A DNA stretch of 64,000 nt, taken from JALZKA01 sp963721645. GTDB lineage: Bacteria; Actinomycetota; Thermoleophilia; Solirubrobacterales; 70-9. Location of the stretch: contig CAVRJK010000002.1 of assembly GCA_963721645.1 (NCBI GenBank), forward strand, positions 558,001 through 622,000. Reading direction: 5' to 3'. Within the stretch, counting starts at the first letter, position 1, and each line of letters opens with the position of its first letter. The notes below the pieces were generated by a model. It made no database searches. It was not told the origin of the DNA and saw nothing but the letters and a program-made list of their open reading frames with translations. Made by a program: the position numbers and the translations under genes. This document shows positions 50,079 through 57,486 of this stretch, in pieces.

Positions 50079-50465
50079 ATGTCTGATCGTGTGTCAATCG
50101 GCGAGGCGGCCCGGATGATCGGGGTCAGCGCCGACACCCTGCGGCGCTGGGACACGAACGGCAAGCTCGAAACAACCCGCGACGCGCAGAACCGCCGCCT
50201 CGTCTCGCTCGCCGAGGTCCGCCGGCTCGGCGGGCAGCCGGAGCGTCATCAGCCCGAGGATCAGCTTTCGGCCCGTAATCGCTTTCCGGGCATCGTCCGC
50301 TCGATCGAGGTCGACGGGGTCATGGGGATCGTCGAGCTCGAATGCGGCCCGCATCTCGTCACCGCGGCGATCACGCGCGACGCCATCGAGCAGCTCGGGC
50401 TCGAGCCCGGCTCGAAGGCGACCGCGATGGTGAAGGCCACCTCGGTCATGGTGATCGGGGAGTGA
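50079..50465 (+). CDS. MerR-type HTH protein with Mop (TOBE) domain, probable molybdate-responsive regulator
   Basis: About 128 residues. Residues 1-60 are a MerR/excisionase-like helix-turn-helix (VSIGEAARMIGVSADTLRRWDTNGKL, then RLVSLAEVRRL). Residues 65-128 are one Mop domain (ARNRFPGIVRSIEVDGVMGIVELECGP, ending KATSVMVIGE) that binds molybdate. This is not the LysR-like ModE of E. coli but plays the same kind of role. Its stop overlaps the modA GTG (GTGA), so it is the first gene of the mod operon. The frame back to 49911 crosses repeats and is not used. Confidence 0.85.
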   Translation: MSDRVSIGEAARMIGVSADTLRRWDTNGKLETTRDAQNRRLVSLAEVRRLGGQPERHQPEDQLSARNRFPGIVRSIEVDGVMGIVELECGPHLVTAAITRDAIEQLGLEPGSKATAMVKATSVMVIGE

Positions 50466-51262
50466 GGCTTCTCGCTCTCGTGGTGGTCACGGCGTTCGCA
50501 TTTGCCGGCTGCGGGGAGAGCGGAGAGGATGAAGGAGCCGGGGAGCTGACAGTTTCGGCGGCCTCCTCGCTAACCGAGGCGTTCGAGGGTTACGGTGAGA
50601 AGACCGAAGCCGAGGAGAGGTTCTCGTTTGCCGGCTCAGACGACCTGGCCGCGCAGATCCGCCAAGGCGCACCGGTTGACGTGTTCGCCGCTGCCAACAC
50701 GAGCCTGCCGGAGGCGCTCTTCGACGAAGGTCTCGTCGAGGAGCCGACCGGCTTTATCGCGAACGCTCTTGTGCTCGCGGTTCCCAAGGATTCGCTTCTT
50801 CTCGACAACGACTTCGTCGAAGGCCTCGGGGGCCCGCCCCGCTCACCACTAGAGCTGCTGGGCGACCTGAGTGAGACCGACATCGTCATCGGCGCCGAGG
50901 GTGTCCCGGTGGGCGACTACACGCGGGAAGTTCTTTCGAAGCTTCCCGAGTCGGATGAAGAAGTGATCCTGGAGAAGGTCCGCTCCGAAGAGCCGGACGT
51001 CAAGAGCATCGTCGCCAAGCTCACGACTGGAGCGGCGGACGCAGGGTTCGTCTACGCCTCGGACGTGGATGCGGCGGAGGGAGAACTGGTCGCGGTCGAG
51101 CTGCCGGACGAGCTGCAGCCAGTCGTCGGGTACAGCGTCGCGATCGTCTCCGGCTCCGATAACTCCGAAAACGCCCAGGAGTTCATCGACGGACTGCTCG
51201 AAGGCGCCGGCCGCGAGGCGCTCCTCGACGCCGGCTTCCTCCTGCCCAAGGGTGAGCTCTGA
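50462..51262 (+). CDS. modA: molybdate ABC transporter substrate-binding lipoprotein
   Basis: About 266 residues from GTG 50462. A lipoprotein signal (LLALVVVTAFAFAGCGE) is followed by the ModA pattern LTVSAASSLTEAFEGYG (oxyanion-binding Ser), GSDDLAAQIRQGAPVDVFAAAN, and GVPVGDYTREVL. It captures molybdate or tungstate outside the membrane for ModBC. It overlaps the regulator gene by four bases (GTGA). The late SDNSENAQEFIDGLL is typical. Confidence 0.93.
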   Translation: MRLLALVVVTAFAFAGCGESGEDEGAGELTVSAASSLTEAFEGYGEKTEAEERFSFAGSDDLAAQIRQGAPVDVFAAANTSLPEALFDEGLVEEPTGFIANALVLAVPKDSLLLDNDFVEGLGGPPRSPLELLGDLSETDIVIGAEGVPVGDYTREVLSKLPESDEEVILEKVRSEEPDVKSIVAKLTTGAADAGFVYASDVDAAEGELVAVELPDELQPVVGYSVAIVSGSDNSENAQEFIDGLLEGAGREALLDAGFLLPKGEL

Positions 51263-52059
51263 AACGACTCTGGTTCCCCGCGGTCCTGGCGGGCGCCCTC
51301 GCGCTGGCGCTCGTGTTCTTGGCGATTCCGGTCGCGGCGATCTTCCTCGAAGCAGGCCCGGCTGAGCTGTGGGATGCGCTCGGCGATGAAACGACGCTGG
51401 ACGCGCTCCGGCTCAGCCTCGTGACGTCGGTGATCGCGCTTGTGATCATCGTGCTCGTCGGCACGCCGGCCGCCTACTTCCTGGCGACGCGGCGCTTTCG
51501 CGGTCGCCAGATCGCGATCACGCTCGTCGAATTGCCACTCGTCCTTCCCCCGGCCGTCGCGGGCGTCGGCCTTCTGGTGGCGCTGGGCCCGGGAGGCTTC
51601 ATCGGCGGGCTGATCGAGGACGCCGGCGTCCAGCTCGTCTTCCAGACGGCCGGCGTGGTGGTCGCGCTCACATTCGTGGCGAGCCCGTTCTACATCCGCC
51701 AGGCGCAGTCGGCTTTCGAGGCTCTCGACCCCGCGTTGCTCGAGGCATCCCGGACCCTCGGGGCGGGGGAGGCTCGGACGTTTGCGCGCATCGCCATGCC
51801 GGTCGCCATGCCCGGCCTTGTCACGGGTGGAGCGCTCGCGTGGGGGCGGGCGCTCGGCGAGTTCGGCGCGACGCTCGTCTTCGCGGGCTCATTCCAGGGG
51901 ATCACGCAGACGGCGCCGCTCGCGATCGTGAACCTGATCGGCACGGATCTGACGGGGGCACTTGCCCTCTCCGCCGTGCTGATCGCCTTCTCGGCGGCGC
52001 TTCTGGCAACGGTCAAGCTGACGGCGCGGGGGAGGGGGTACGGCCTTGTTGTCGATTGA
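51259..52059 (+). CDS. modB: molybdate ABC transporter permease
   Basis: About 266 residues if it starts at CTG 51259, which overlaps the modA stop (CTGA) and gives a complete first membrane helix (RLWFPAVLAGALALALVFLAIPVAAIFL). The first standard start is GTG 51313, which would cut that helix in half. Five to six helices follow, with the ABC permease EAA-type loop ASRTLGAGEARTFARIAMPVAMPGLVTGGALAWGRALGEFG. It overlaps modC by 14 bases. Function is secure, the exact start is not. Confidence 0.9.
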   Translation: MKRLWFPAVLAGALALALVFLAIPVAAIFLEAGPAELWDALGDETTLDALRLSLVTSVIALVIIVLVGTPAAYFLATRRFRGRQIAITLVELPLVLPPAVAGVGLLVALGPGGFIGGLIEDAGVQLVFQTAGVVVALTFVASPFYIRQAQSAFEALDPALLEASRTLGAGEARTFARIAMPVAMPGLVTGGALAWGRALGEFGATLVFAGSFQGITQTAPLAIVNLIGTDLTGALALSAVLIAFSAALLATVKLTARGRGYGLVVD

Positions 52060-53113
52060 GGGAGTCACCCACGAGCTCGGCGATTTTGGGCTCGACCTCT
52101 CGCTCGACGTCCCTTCGAGAGGGTGTCTGGCGCTCGTCGGACCGTCGGGTGCCGGCAAGTCCTCACTGCTGCGAGCGGTCGCGGGGCTCAGTACCCCGGA
52201 TTCCGGAAAGATCGAGTGTGGGGACGAGGTCTGGTTCGACTCGCAGGCGGGAACGTTCAAAGCGCCCGAGGCTCGCCGCTGCGGGTACCTGTTCCAGGAC
52301 TACGCGCTCTTCCCGCATTTGAGCGCGTGGCGAAACGTCGCGTATGGCCTGCCCGGGCCCGCCGGCAGCAGCCGCGACGAGGCGCTTTCGCTACTCGACC
52401 GCTTTGGGCTCGCGGCGCGTGCCGAGGCAAAGCCCCGCACGCTTTCCGGTGGGGAGCGCCAACGTGTAGCCCTAGCGAGGGCCCTCGCCGTGGAGCCGAG
52501 AGCGCTGCTGTTGGATGAGCCGCTGAGCGCCCTGGATGCATCGACCCGCGGCCGCGCGGCTCGCGAGCTCACCAGCGCGATCGTGGCGGCGGGTGTGCCG
52601 ACCTTGCTCGTGACCCACGACTACGAGGAGGCGGCGACACTCGCGGACGAGATCGGCGTGATCTCGGACGGGCGCATCGTCCAGCGGGGCTCAGCGGCGG
52701 AGCTGGCGGGCGCGCCGGGCTCGGCGTTCGTCGCCGACCTGGTTGGGTCGGTCGTGATCTCGGGGCGGGCCGGCTCACCCGGCGATGCGGGCACGCCCGT
52801 CGAGCTCCCGGGTGGTCAAACGGTTTGGACGACGGACGCATGCGAGCCGGGCGAGGTCTCCGTCAGCGTTCATCCATGGGAGATCCTGATCGAGCCGTTG
52901 GGATCCACCGCGGCGGGCTCCGCACGAAACCGGCTGGCGGCCCGGGTGGTCACGGTGACGCCGCTGGGCAGCCGCGTCCGGCTGGCGCTCGACGCGGGGC
53001 AGCCGATCGCGGCAGAGGTGACCCCCTTGGCCGTTGACGAGCTCGGACTGGCGCCGGGGAAGGAGATCCTGGCCGTCTGGAAAGCTTCGGCGACCCGGGT
53101 AGTCGACCGCTAG
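52046..53113 (+). CDS. modC: molybdate ABC transporter ATP-binding protein
   Basis: 355 residues. Walker A GPSGAGKSS, Q-loop LFQDYALFPHL, signature LSGGERQRVALARAL, Walker B LLLDEPLSALD and switch His (VTHDYEEA) make the ATPase domain. The last 120 residues contain the regulatory MOP-like region. Starts at TTG 52046 inside modB. It powers ModAB molybdate import. The small DUF6457 gene begins 9 bases after the stop. Confidence 0.93.
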   Translation: MLSIEGVTHELGDFGLDLSLDVPSRGCLALVGPSGAGKSSLLRAVAGLSTPDSGKIECGDEVWFDSQAGTFKAPEARRCGYLFQDYALFPHLSAWRNVAYGLPGPAGSSRDEALSLLDRFGLAARAEAKPRTLSGGERQRVALARALAVEPRALLLDEPLSALDASTRGRAARELTSAIVAAGVPTLLVTHDYEEAATLADEIGVISDGRIVQRGSAAELAGAPGSAFVADLVGSVVISGRAGSPGDAGTPVELPGGQTVWTTDACEPGEVSVSVHPWEILIEPLGSTAAGSARNRLAARVVTVTPLGSRVRLALDAGQPIAAEVTPLAVDELGLAPGKEILAVWKASATRVVDR

Positions 53114-53121
53114 GAGAACTT

Positions 53122-53334
53122 ATGAAGGCACAGGAGTGGCTGGAGGCGTTCGCGGCAGAGATCGGAGCCGATGCGCCCGATGAGGAGACCATGGGAGAGC
53201 TGCTGGAGCTGGCCGCGACGGCCGCTCACTCCTCCGAGCGGATCGCCGCGCCCATCGCCTGCTTCATGGCGGGCAGGGACGGACGGCCCCTGGCCGAACT
53301 TCGCGCGGCAGCCGACCGGGTGTCCGAGGGCTGA
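53122..53334 (+). CDS. small DUF6457-like protein
   Basis: 70 residues, helical and acidic (AQEWLEAFAAEIGADAPDEE, LAATAAHSSERIAAPIACFMAGRDG). This matches the short DUF6457 domain often fused to or next to molybdenum cofactor guanylyltransferases in Actinobacteria. AGGAGA precedes the ATG. It sits between modC and a MOSC protein, so a molybdenum-related role is likely, mechanism unknown. Confidence 0.72.
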   Translation: MKAQEWLEAFAAEIGADAPDEETMGELLELAATAAHSSERIAAPIACFMAGRDGRPLAELRAAADRVSEG

Positions 53335-53337
53335 GGC

Positions 53338-53967
53338 ATGAGGGTCGCCGAGCTCTGGCGCTACTCCGTCAAGTCGCTTCGGGGCGAGCGGCTCGGCGCA
53401 GTCGACGTGCTCGCGGACGGCCTTCGCGGCGATCGCTCGACGCAGGTTGTCGATCACAAGGGCGCGCGAATGACCGGACGCACGGCGAAGCGGCTCCTGG
53501 GTCTTCAATCAGGGCTCGGCGCAGACGGCGAACCGACGATCGACGGCCTCCCGTGGCAGAGCAACGAGGCGCTTGCCCTGATCCGCGAGGCGGCCGGGCC
53601 AGGCGCGGATCTCGCGCCGTTGGGCCGCCACTTCGACGACCGTTCGATCCTCGTCACCACCGACGGCGCCATCGGGGCCCTGGGTGTGGACGGCAGGCGC
53701 CTTCGCCCGAACATCCACGTCGAAGGGGTCGAAGGGTTCGCCGAGAACGACTGGATCGGGTCGCGCCTTCGGTTGGGCAGCGTCGAACTCGATGTCGTCG
53801 GGCGGTGCGAGCGCTGCGTGATGACGACGATCGACCCGGATTCGCTCGAGATCGATCCCGATGTCCTGCGCAGGATCAACGACGAATTCGACAGCTGCAT
53901 GGGTGTCCTGTGCGACGTCGTGACTGCGGGAGAACTGCGCGTCGGCGACGAGGTCGAGCTCATCTGA
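53338..53967 (+). CDS. MOSC domain protein
   Basis: 209 residues. N-terminal beta-barrel part (VAELWRYSVKSLRGERLGAV), then the MOSC domain with LRPNIHVEGVEGFAENDWIG and the conserved Cys in VGRCERCVMTTIDP. MOSC proteins carry sulfur or the molybdenum cofactor (related to MarC/YiiM and Moco sulfurase C-termini). It begins 4 bases after the DUF6457 gene, in the mod operon. Confidence 0.87.
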   Translation: MRVAELWRYSVKSLRGERLGAVDVLADGLRGDRSTQVVDHKGARMTGRTAKRLLGLQSGLGADGEPTIDGLPWQSNEALALIREAAGPGADLAPLGRHFDDRSILVTTDGAIGALGVDGRRLRPNIHVEGVEGFAENDWIGSRLRLGSVELDVVGRCERCVMTTIDPDSLEIDPDVLRRINDEFDSCMGVLCDVVTAGELRVGDEVELI

Positions 53968-53999
53968 GTTGAAACGCGACATCGGGGTAGTGGGCTCGT

Positions 54000-54506
54000 A
54001 TGTCCGACAAGACCGAGACCGAAGAGACTCAGGCGCCCGAGGAGGGCGCGCAAACGACCGAGGAGAACGCCACGGCGCCCGGCGACTGGGAGCGCAGGCC
54101 GGCTGACCAGGATGATCTTCGCCACGACGACGGATCCGAGCCGCTCGACGAGCCAAGTGACGAGGCCGAGGACGACCTCGCCGAGCAGGAGGCGGGCGAC
54201 GTCAGAACCGGCGACGACGAGGGATTCGACCGGCCCGATCCGCCTGATGAGGCGGGTGTTGAAGACACCGGCAGCGCGCTCGAGCGCCACGGTGAACCCC
54301 TGCTCCAGGGTGATTCCGTGAAGACCCCGGTGGGTGGCGTGCCCACGCGCTCCCTGCTCGCGATGGCTGCGTTCATCCTGGTCTTCTGTGCCGCGTTCTT
54401 CGTCCTCTGGGGACTGTTCGGAAGCTTCGGGATCTTCCTCGGGCTCTTTGCCGGCACGGCGCTCGGCCTGGGAGCGATGAAGCTCCTCGCCGACCGCGCT
54501 GCGTAG
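54000..54506 (+). CDS. acidic N-terminal, membrane-anchored protein of unknown function
   Basis: 168 residues. Residues 1-110 are very acidic and probably disordered; residues 117-160 form two hydrophobic helices (LLAMAAFILVFCAAFFVLWGLFG and FGIFLGLFAGTALGLGAM). Overall layout is like small Asp/Glu-rich actinobacterial membrane proteins without a known role. It lies between the mod operon and a convergent oxidoreductase, 9 bp from its stop. Confidence 0.68.
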   Translation: MSDKTETEETQAPEEGAQTTEENATAPGDWERRPADQDDLRHDDGSEPLDEPSDEAEDDLAEQEAGDVRTGDDEGFDRPDPPDEAGVEDTGSALERHGEPLLQGDSVKTPVGGVPTRSLLAMAAFILVFCAAFFVLWGLFGSFGIFLGLFAGTALGLGAMKLLADRAA

Positions 54507-54515
54507 CGACGCGGG

Positions 54516-56669
54516 CTAAGCCGCTTCGAGCCGTACCGGGACGCTGTTGAAGGCAGCGTTGCCAGTCAGGCCGTCGAGCACCGTCGGGTCCGTGATGTCG
54601 TTGACGCTGGCACCGGGGAGGGACGCGGCGTGCTTCCAGCCGACTCCCTTGCGCGAGCCATGCCCGAAGCCGTGGGGGATCGAGACGACGCCGGGCCGCA
54701 GCTCGTCGGTCACCTGGAGCAAGACCTCGATCTCGCCGACCCTTGAGACGACCTTCACGGTGATGCCGTCCTCGAGGCTCCGAGCGGCGGCGTCCTTCGG
54801 GTTCAACATCGCGGTGCAGCGGTCGGAGCCCTTGGTGAGGCGCTTCGAGTTGTGCATCCACGAGTTGTTCGAGTTGAGGATTCGGCGGCCGATCAAGGTG
54901 AGGTCGAAACCTTCCTTCGTGGCCGCCTCACTTTCGGCTGCAATCTTTTCGAGCTCTGCGACCTCGCTCACCAAGGCGGAGGGCGCGAGGGAGACCTTCT
55001 TGTCAGGCGACATCAGGGCGCCTGGAAGCCGCGGCTTCATCGGGCCGAGGTCGATCCCGTGCTTGGCACGCTTGACCTTGCGCAGCGTGAGGCCGCGGAT
55101 CGGGCCGCGGCGGACGATGCCGTAAGCGCCCGCGGCGAGGGCCGACTCGACGAGGCGCGCGGGCGACGCGAGCCTGGCACCCAACGAGGCGGCTCGAGCT
55201 TTGGTGGCGAGTCCGCGTCCGAGCCGTCTGGTCAGACCATTCAGGATCTCCCAGTCCTCCTTGCCGCCCTCCCGCTTCGGGACGGCAGCCGGGCTGAAGC
55301 GGATGTGGTTGCGGATTGCGACGAGGGGCAGCGCCACGTCGAGCTCGTCGCGCTCGAGGGCGGATACCGGAGGCAAAATCACGTCGGCGTGTCGGTTGGT
55401 CTCGTTCACGTACTGATCGACCGAGACCATGAACTCGAGGTCTGCAAAGGCCTCGTCGAGACGCTTTCCGCCGGGCGCAGACATGACCGGATTGCCCGCG
55501 TAGACCAGGAGGCCGCGCACCTGTCCCTCGCCGGGTGTGAGAATCTCGTCGGCAAGACCGGACACCGGCAGCTCGCCGTTCATCTCGGGCAGCCCGCTCA
55601 CTCTCTGGGTCCAGCGACCGAAGCCGTCGGGCCCTCCGCGCCCGGCGATCTTCAGTGCGAGCGTCAGGTCGATGAACGGCTCGGGGAACATCACGCCGCC
55701 CTCGCGGTCGAGATTGCCGGTGACGGCGTTCAAGACGTTGATGAGCCAGTGGACAAGAGTGCCCGTGCGCTGCTGGCAGACGCCAACCCTCCCGTAGGCG
55801 GCAGCGGCGGGCGCTGCGGCAAACGCGCGTGCAAGGCGCTCGATCGTGGCAGCATCGACGCCGGCCAGGGGAGCCGCGCGCTCCGGGTTCCACCCGGTGA
55901 CCAGAGATTCGATCTCGTCTGCACCAGTGCAGACGCCGGGCACGGTTGTCAGACCCTCGGCGAAGATCACGTGAAGCATCCCCAGGAGGAAGAACGCGTC
56001 GCCTCCCGGCTTCACGGCGACATGCTCGGAGGCGCTCTTTGCCGTCTCCGTGTGGCGCGGGTCGACGACCACGACGGTTCCACCGCGTTTGACGATGTCG
56101 CGGAGTCGGTGTCTCGCCCCCGGGGCACTCATCAGCGAGCCGTTGGAGACGGAAGGGTTCGCGCCCAGGACGAGCAGATAGTCGGTGTTGTCGATGTCAG
56201 GGACGGGAAACAGACCGAGGTTTCCGAACATCTCGGCAGAGGTACGGTGCTGGGGAAGCTGGTCCGTCGAGGTGGCCGACGAGTGGTTCTTCGTGTCCAT
56301 CGCCTCGCGCAGCGGAAGCACGGCCAAGAGGGACCAGGTATGGGCAGCGGGGTTGCCGATGTAGGAGCTGAGGCTGTCGGTGCCGTGGCGCCGGTGCACG
56401 CCCTTCAGCCCTTCCGCGGCGAAGTCGAGCGCCTCGTCCCAGTCGAGCTCGACCCACTCGTCGCCGACACGCTTGACCGGCTTTGAGAGTCGATCCGGAT
56501 CTGTATAGAGGTCGACCAGAGCGGCCGCCTTGGGACAGATGTAGCCGTTCGAAGTCGGATCGTCGGGATCGCCTGTGATCCGCTTGACGTCACTACCGTC
56601 CACCTCGACGGTGATCCCGCAGTGTGCCTCGCACAGGTTGCACTGCCGGTGGACCGTCTGCGTCGCCAT
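54516..56669 (-). CDS. molybdopterin-dependent oxidoreductase (DMSO reductase family)
   Basis: About 717 residues from ATG 56669. An N-terminal 4Fe-4S motif CNLCEAHCG...YICPKA, then the molybdopterin domains (YLLVLGANPSVSNGSLM, VVVDPRHTETAK, YAGNPVMSAPG) and a C-terminal dinucleotide-binding domain (MLNPKDAAARSLEDG, IPHGFGHGS). There is no selenocysteine codon and no clear Cys metal ligand, so it is not a standard formate dehydrogenase. Substrate unknown. The frame stays open to 57176 but that part is antisense to fdhD. No electron-transfer subunits are adjacent. Confidence 0.88.
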   Translation of the reverse strand: MATQTVHRQCNLCEAHCGITVEVDGSDVKRITGDPDDPTSNGYICPKAAALVDLYTDPDRLSKPVKRVGDEWVELDWDEALDFAAEGLKGVHRRHGTDSLSSYIGNPAAHTWSLLAVLPLREAMDTKNHSSATSTDQLPQHRTSAEMFGNLGLFPVPDIDNTDYLLVLGANPSVSNGSLMSAPGARHRLRDIVKRGGTVVVVDPRHTETAKSASEHVAVKPGGDAFFLLGMLHVIFAEGLTTVPGVCTGADEIESLVTGWNPERAAPLAGVDAATIERLARAFAAAPAAAAYGRVGVCQQRTGTLVHWLINVLNAVTGNLDREGGVMFPEPFIDLTLALKIAGRGGPDGFGRWTQRVSGLPEMNGELPVSGLADEILTPGEGQVRGLLVYAGNPVMSAPGGKRLDEAFADLEFMVSVDQYVNETNRHADVILPPVSALERDELDVALPLVAIRNHIRFSPAAVPKREGGKEDWEILNGLTRRLGRGLATKARAASLGARLASPARLVESALAAGAYGIVRRGPIRGLTLRKVKRAKHGIDLGPMKPRLPGALMSPDKKVSLAPSALVSEVAELEKIAAESEAATKEGFDLTLIGRRILNSNNSWMHNSKRLTKGSDRCTAMLNPKDAAARSLEDGITVKVVSRVGEIEVLLQVTDELRPGVVSIPHGFGHGSRKGVGWKHAASLPGASVNDITDPTVLDGLTGNAAFNSVPVRLEAA

Positions 56670-56704
56670 GGCGCCTAGCCTCGCAGAAAAGGTGGTACGC
56701 GGTT

Positions 56705-57466
56705 TCAGTCGCCGACGCGCCCGGCGCCCGAGTACACGTTCATCGAGCCCTCTCTTGCGAACCCGCAGAGCGTCAGCCCACGCTCGGCAGCCAGCTCGAT
56801 CGCAAGCGAGCTCGGCGCTCCGACGCCGACCAGGATCGGCGCGCCCGCGACGGCGGCCTTTTGGACGAGTTCGAACGAGAGGCGGCCGGAGACGCAGAGG
56901 ACCCGGCCGTGCAGGGGTAGCTCCCCCGCCACGAGCATCCGCCCGATCACCTTGTCCATGGCGTTGTGGCGGCCCACGTCCTCGCGTACGCAGACGAGTT
57001 CGCCGGAAGGCTCGAACAGACCGGTGGCGTGGAGTCCGCCCGTGCGCTCGAACGCCGGCTGGCGCAGGTGGTCTGGAAGCGCCGCAAGCACCCTGCGTGC
57101 GACCACGGGTCCGTCGGGCAATGGCGCCGAGAGCACCTCGACCTGTTCGATCGCGCCCTTGCCGCAGACCCCGCAAGACGACGTCGTATAAAAGCTCCTT
57201 GAGCCCGGGTCGCGCAGCAGTGGCCCTTCGATCTCCACGATGTTTGCGGCCATATCGCCGGTCAGTCCGGCCTTCCTGGGTCCGTCGATCAGCCCTTCGC
57301 CGTACAGAAAGCCGAGTGCGAGCTCCTCGTCGTCACCCGGAGTTCGCATCGTGATCGCAAGTGGCTCGCCGGCCACGCGAATCTCCAGGGGCTCCTCGAC
57401 GGCCACGAAGTCCTCAACGCCGTCGCGTTCGATCCGGGCGAGGCTCTTGGGGTCGGGTTCCGGCAC
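56705..57466 (-). CDS. fdhD: formate dehydrogenase accessory sulfurtransferase
   Basis: 253 residues. The CGVCGKG loop with two cysteines, PLEIRVAGEPLAITMRTPGDDEELALGFL and REDVGRHNAMDKVIG are the FdhD signatures. FdhD passes sulfur from a cysteine desulfurase to the bis-MGD cofactor of formate dehydrogenase-like enzymes. It is divergent from the FdhF/YdeP-type enzyme at 57487 and upstream of the oxidoreductase at 54516, either of which could be the client; the first has a Cys ligand and is the better candidate. GTG start. Confidence 0.93.
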   Translation of the reverse strand: MPEPDPKSLARIERDGVEDFVAVEEPLEIRVAGEPLAITMRTPGDDEELALGFLYGEGLIDGPRKAGLTGDMAANIVEIEGPLLRDPGSRSFYTTSSCGVCGKGAIEQVEVLSAPLPDGPVVARRVLAALPDHLRQPAFERTGGLHATGLFEPSGELVCVREDVGRHNAMDKVIGRMLVAGELPLHGRVLCVSGRLSFELVQKAAVAGAPILVGVGAPSSLAIELAAERGLTLCGFAREGSMNVYSGAGRVGD

Positions 57467-57486
57467 GCTTGCGAAGATAGGGATCG

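Noticed and set aside
54852..56486. 544-residue plus-strand frame opposite the molybdopterin oxidoreductase
   Set aside because: Shadow of a gene with clear iron-sulfur and molybdopterin motifs on the other strand.
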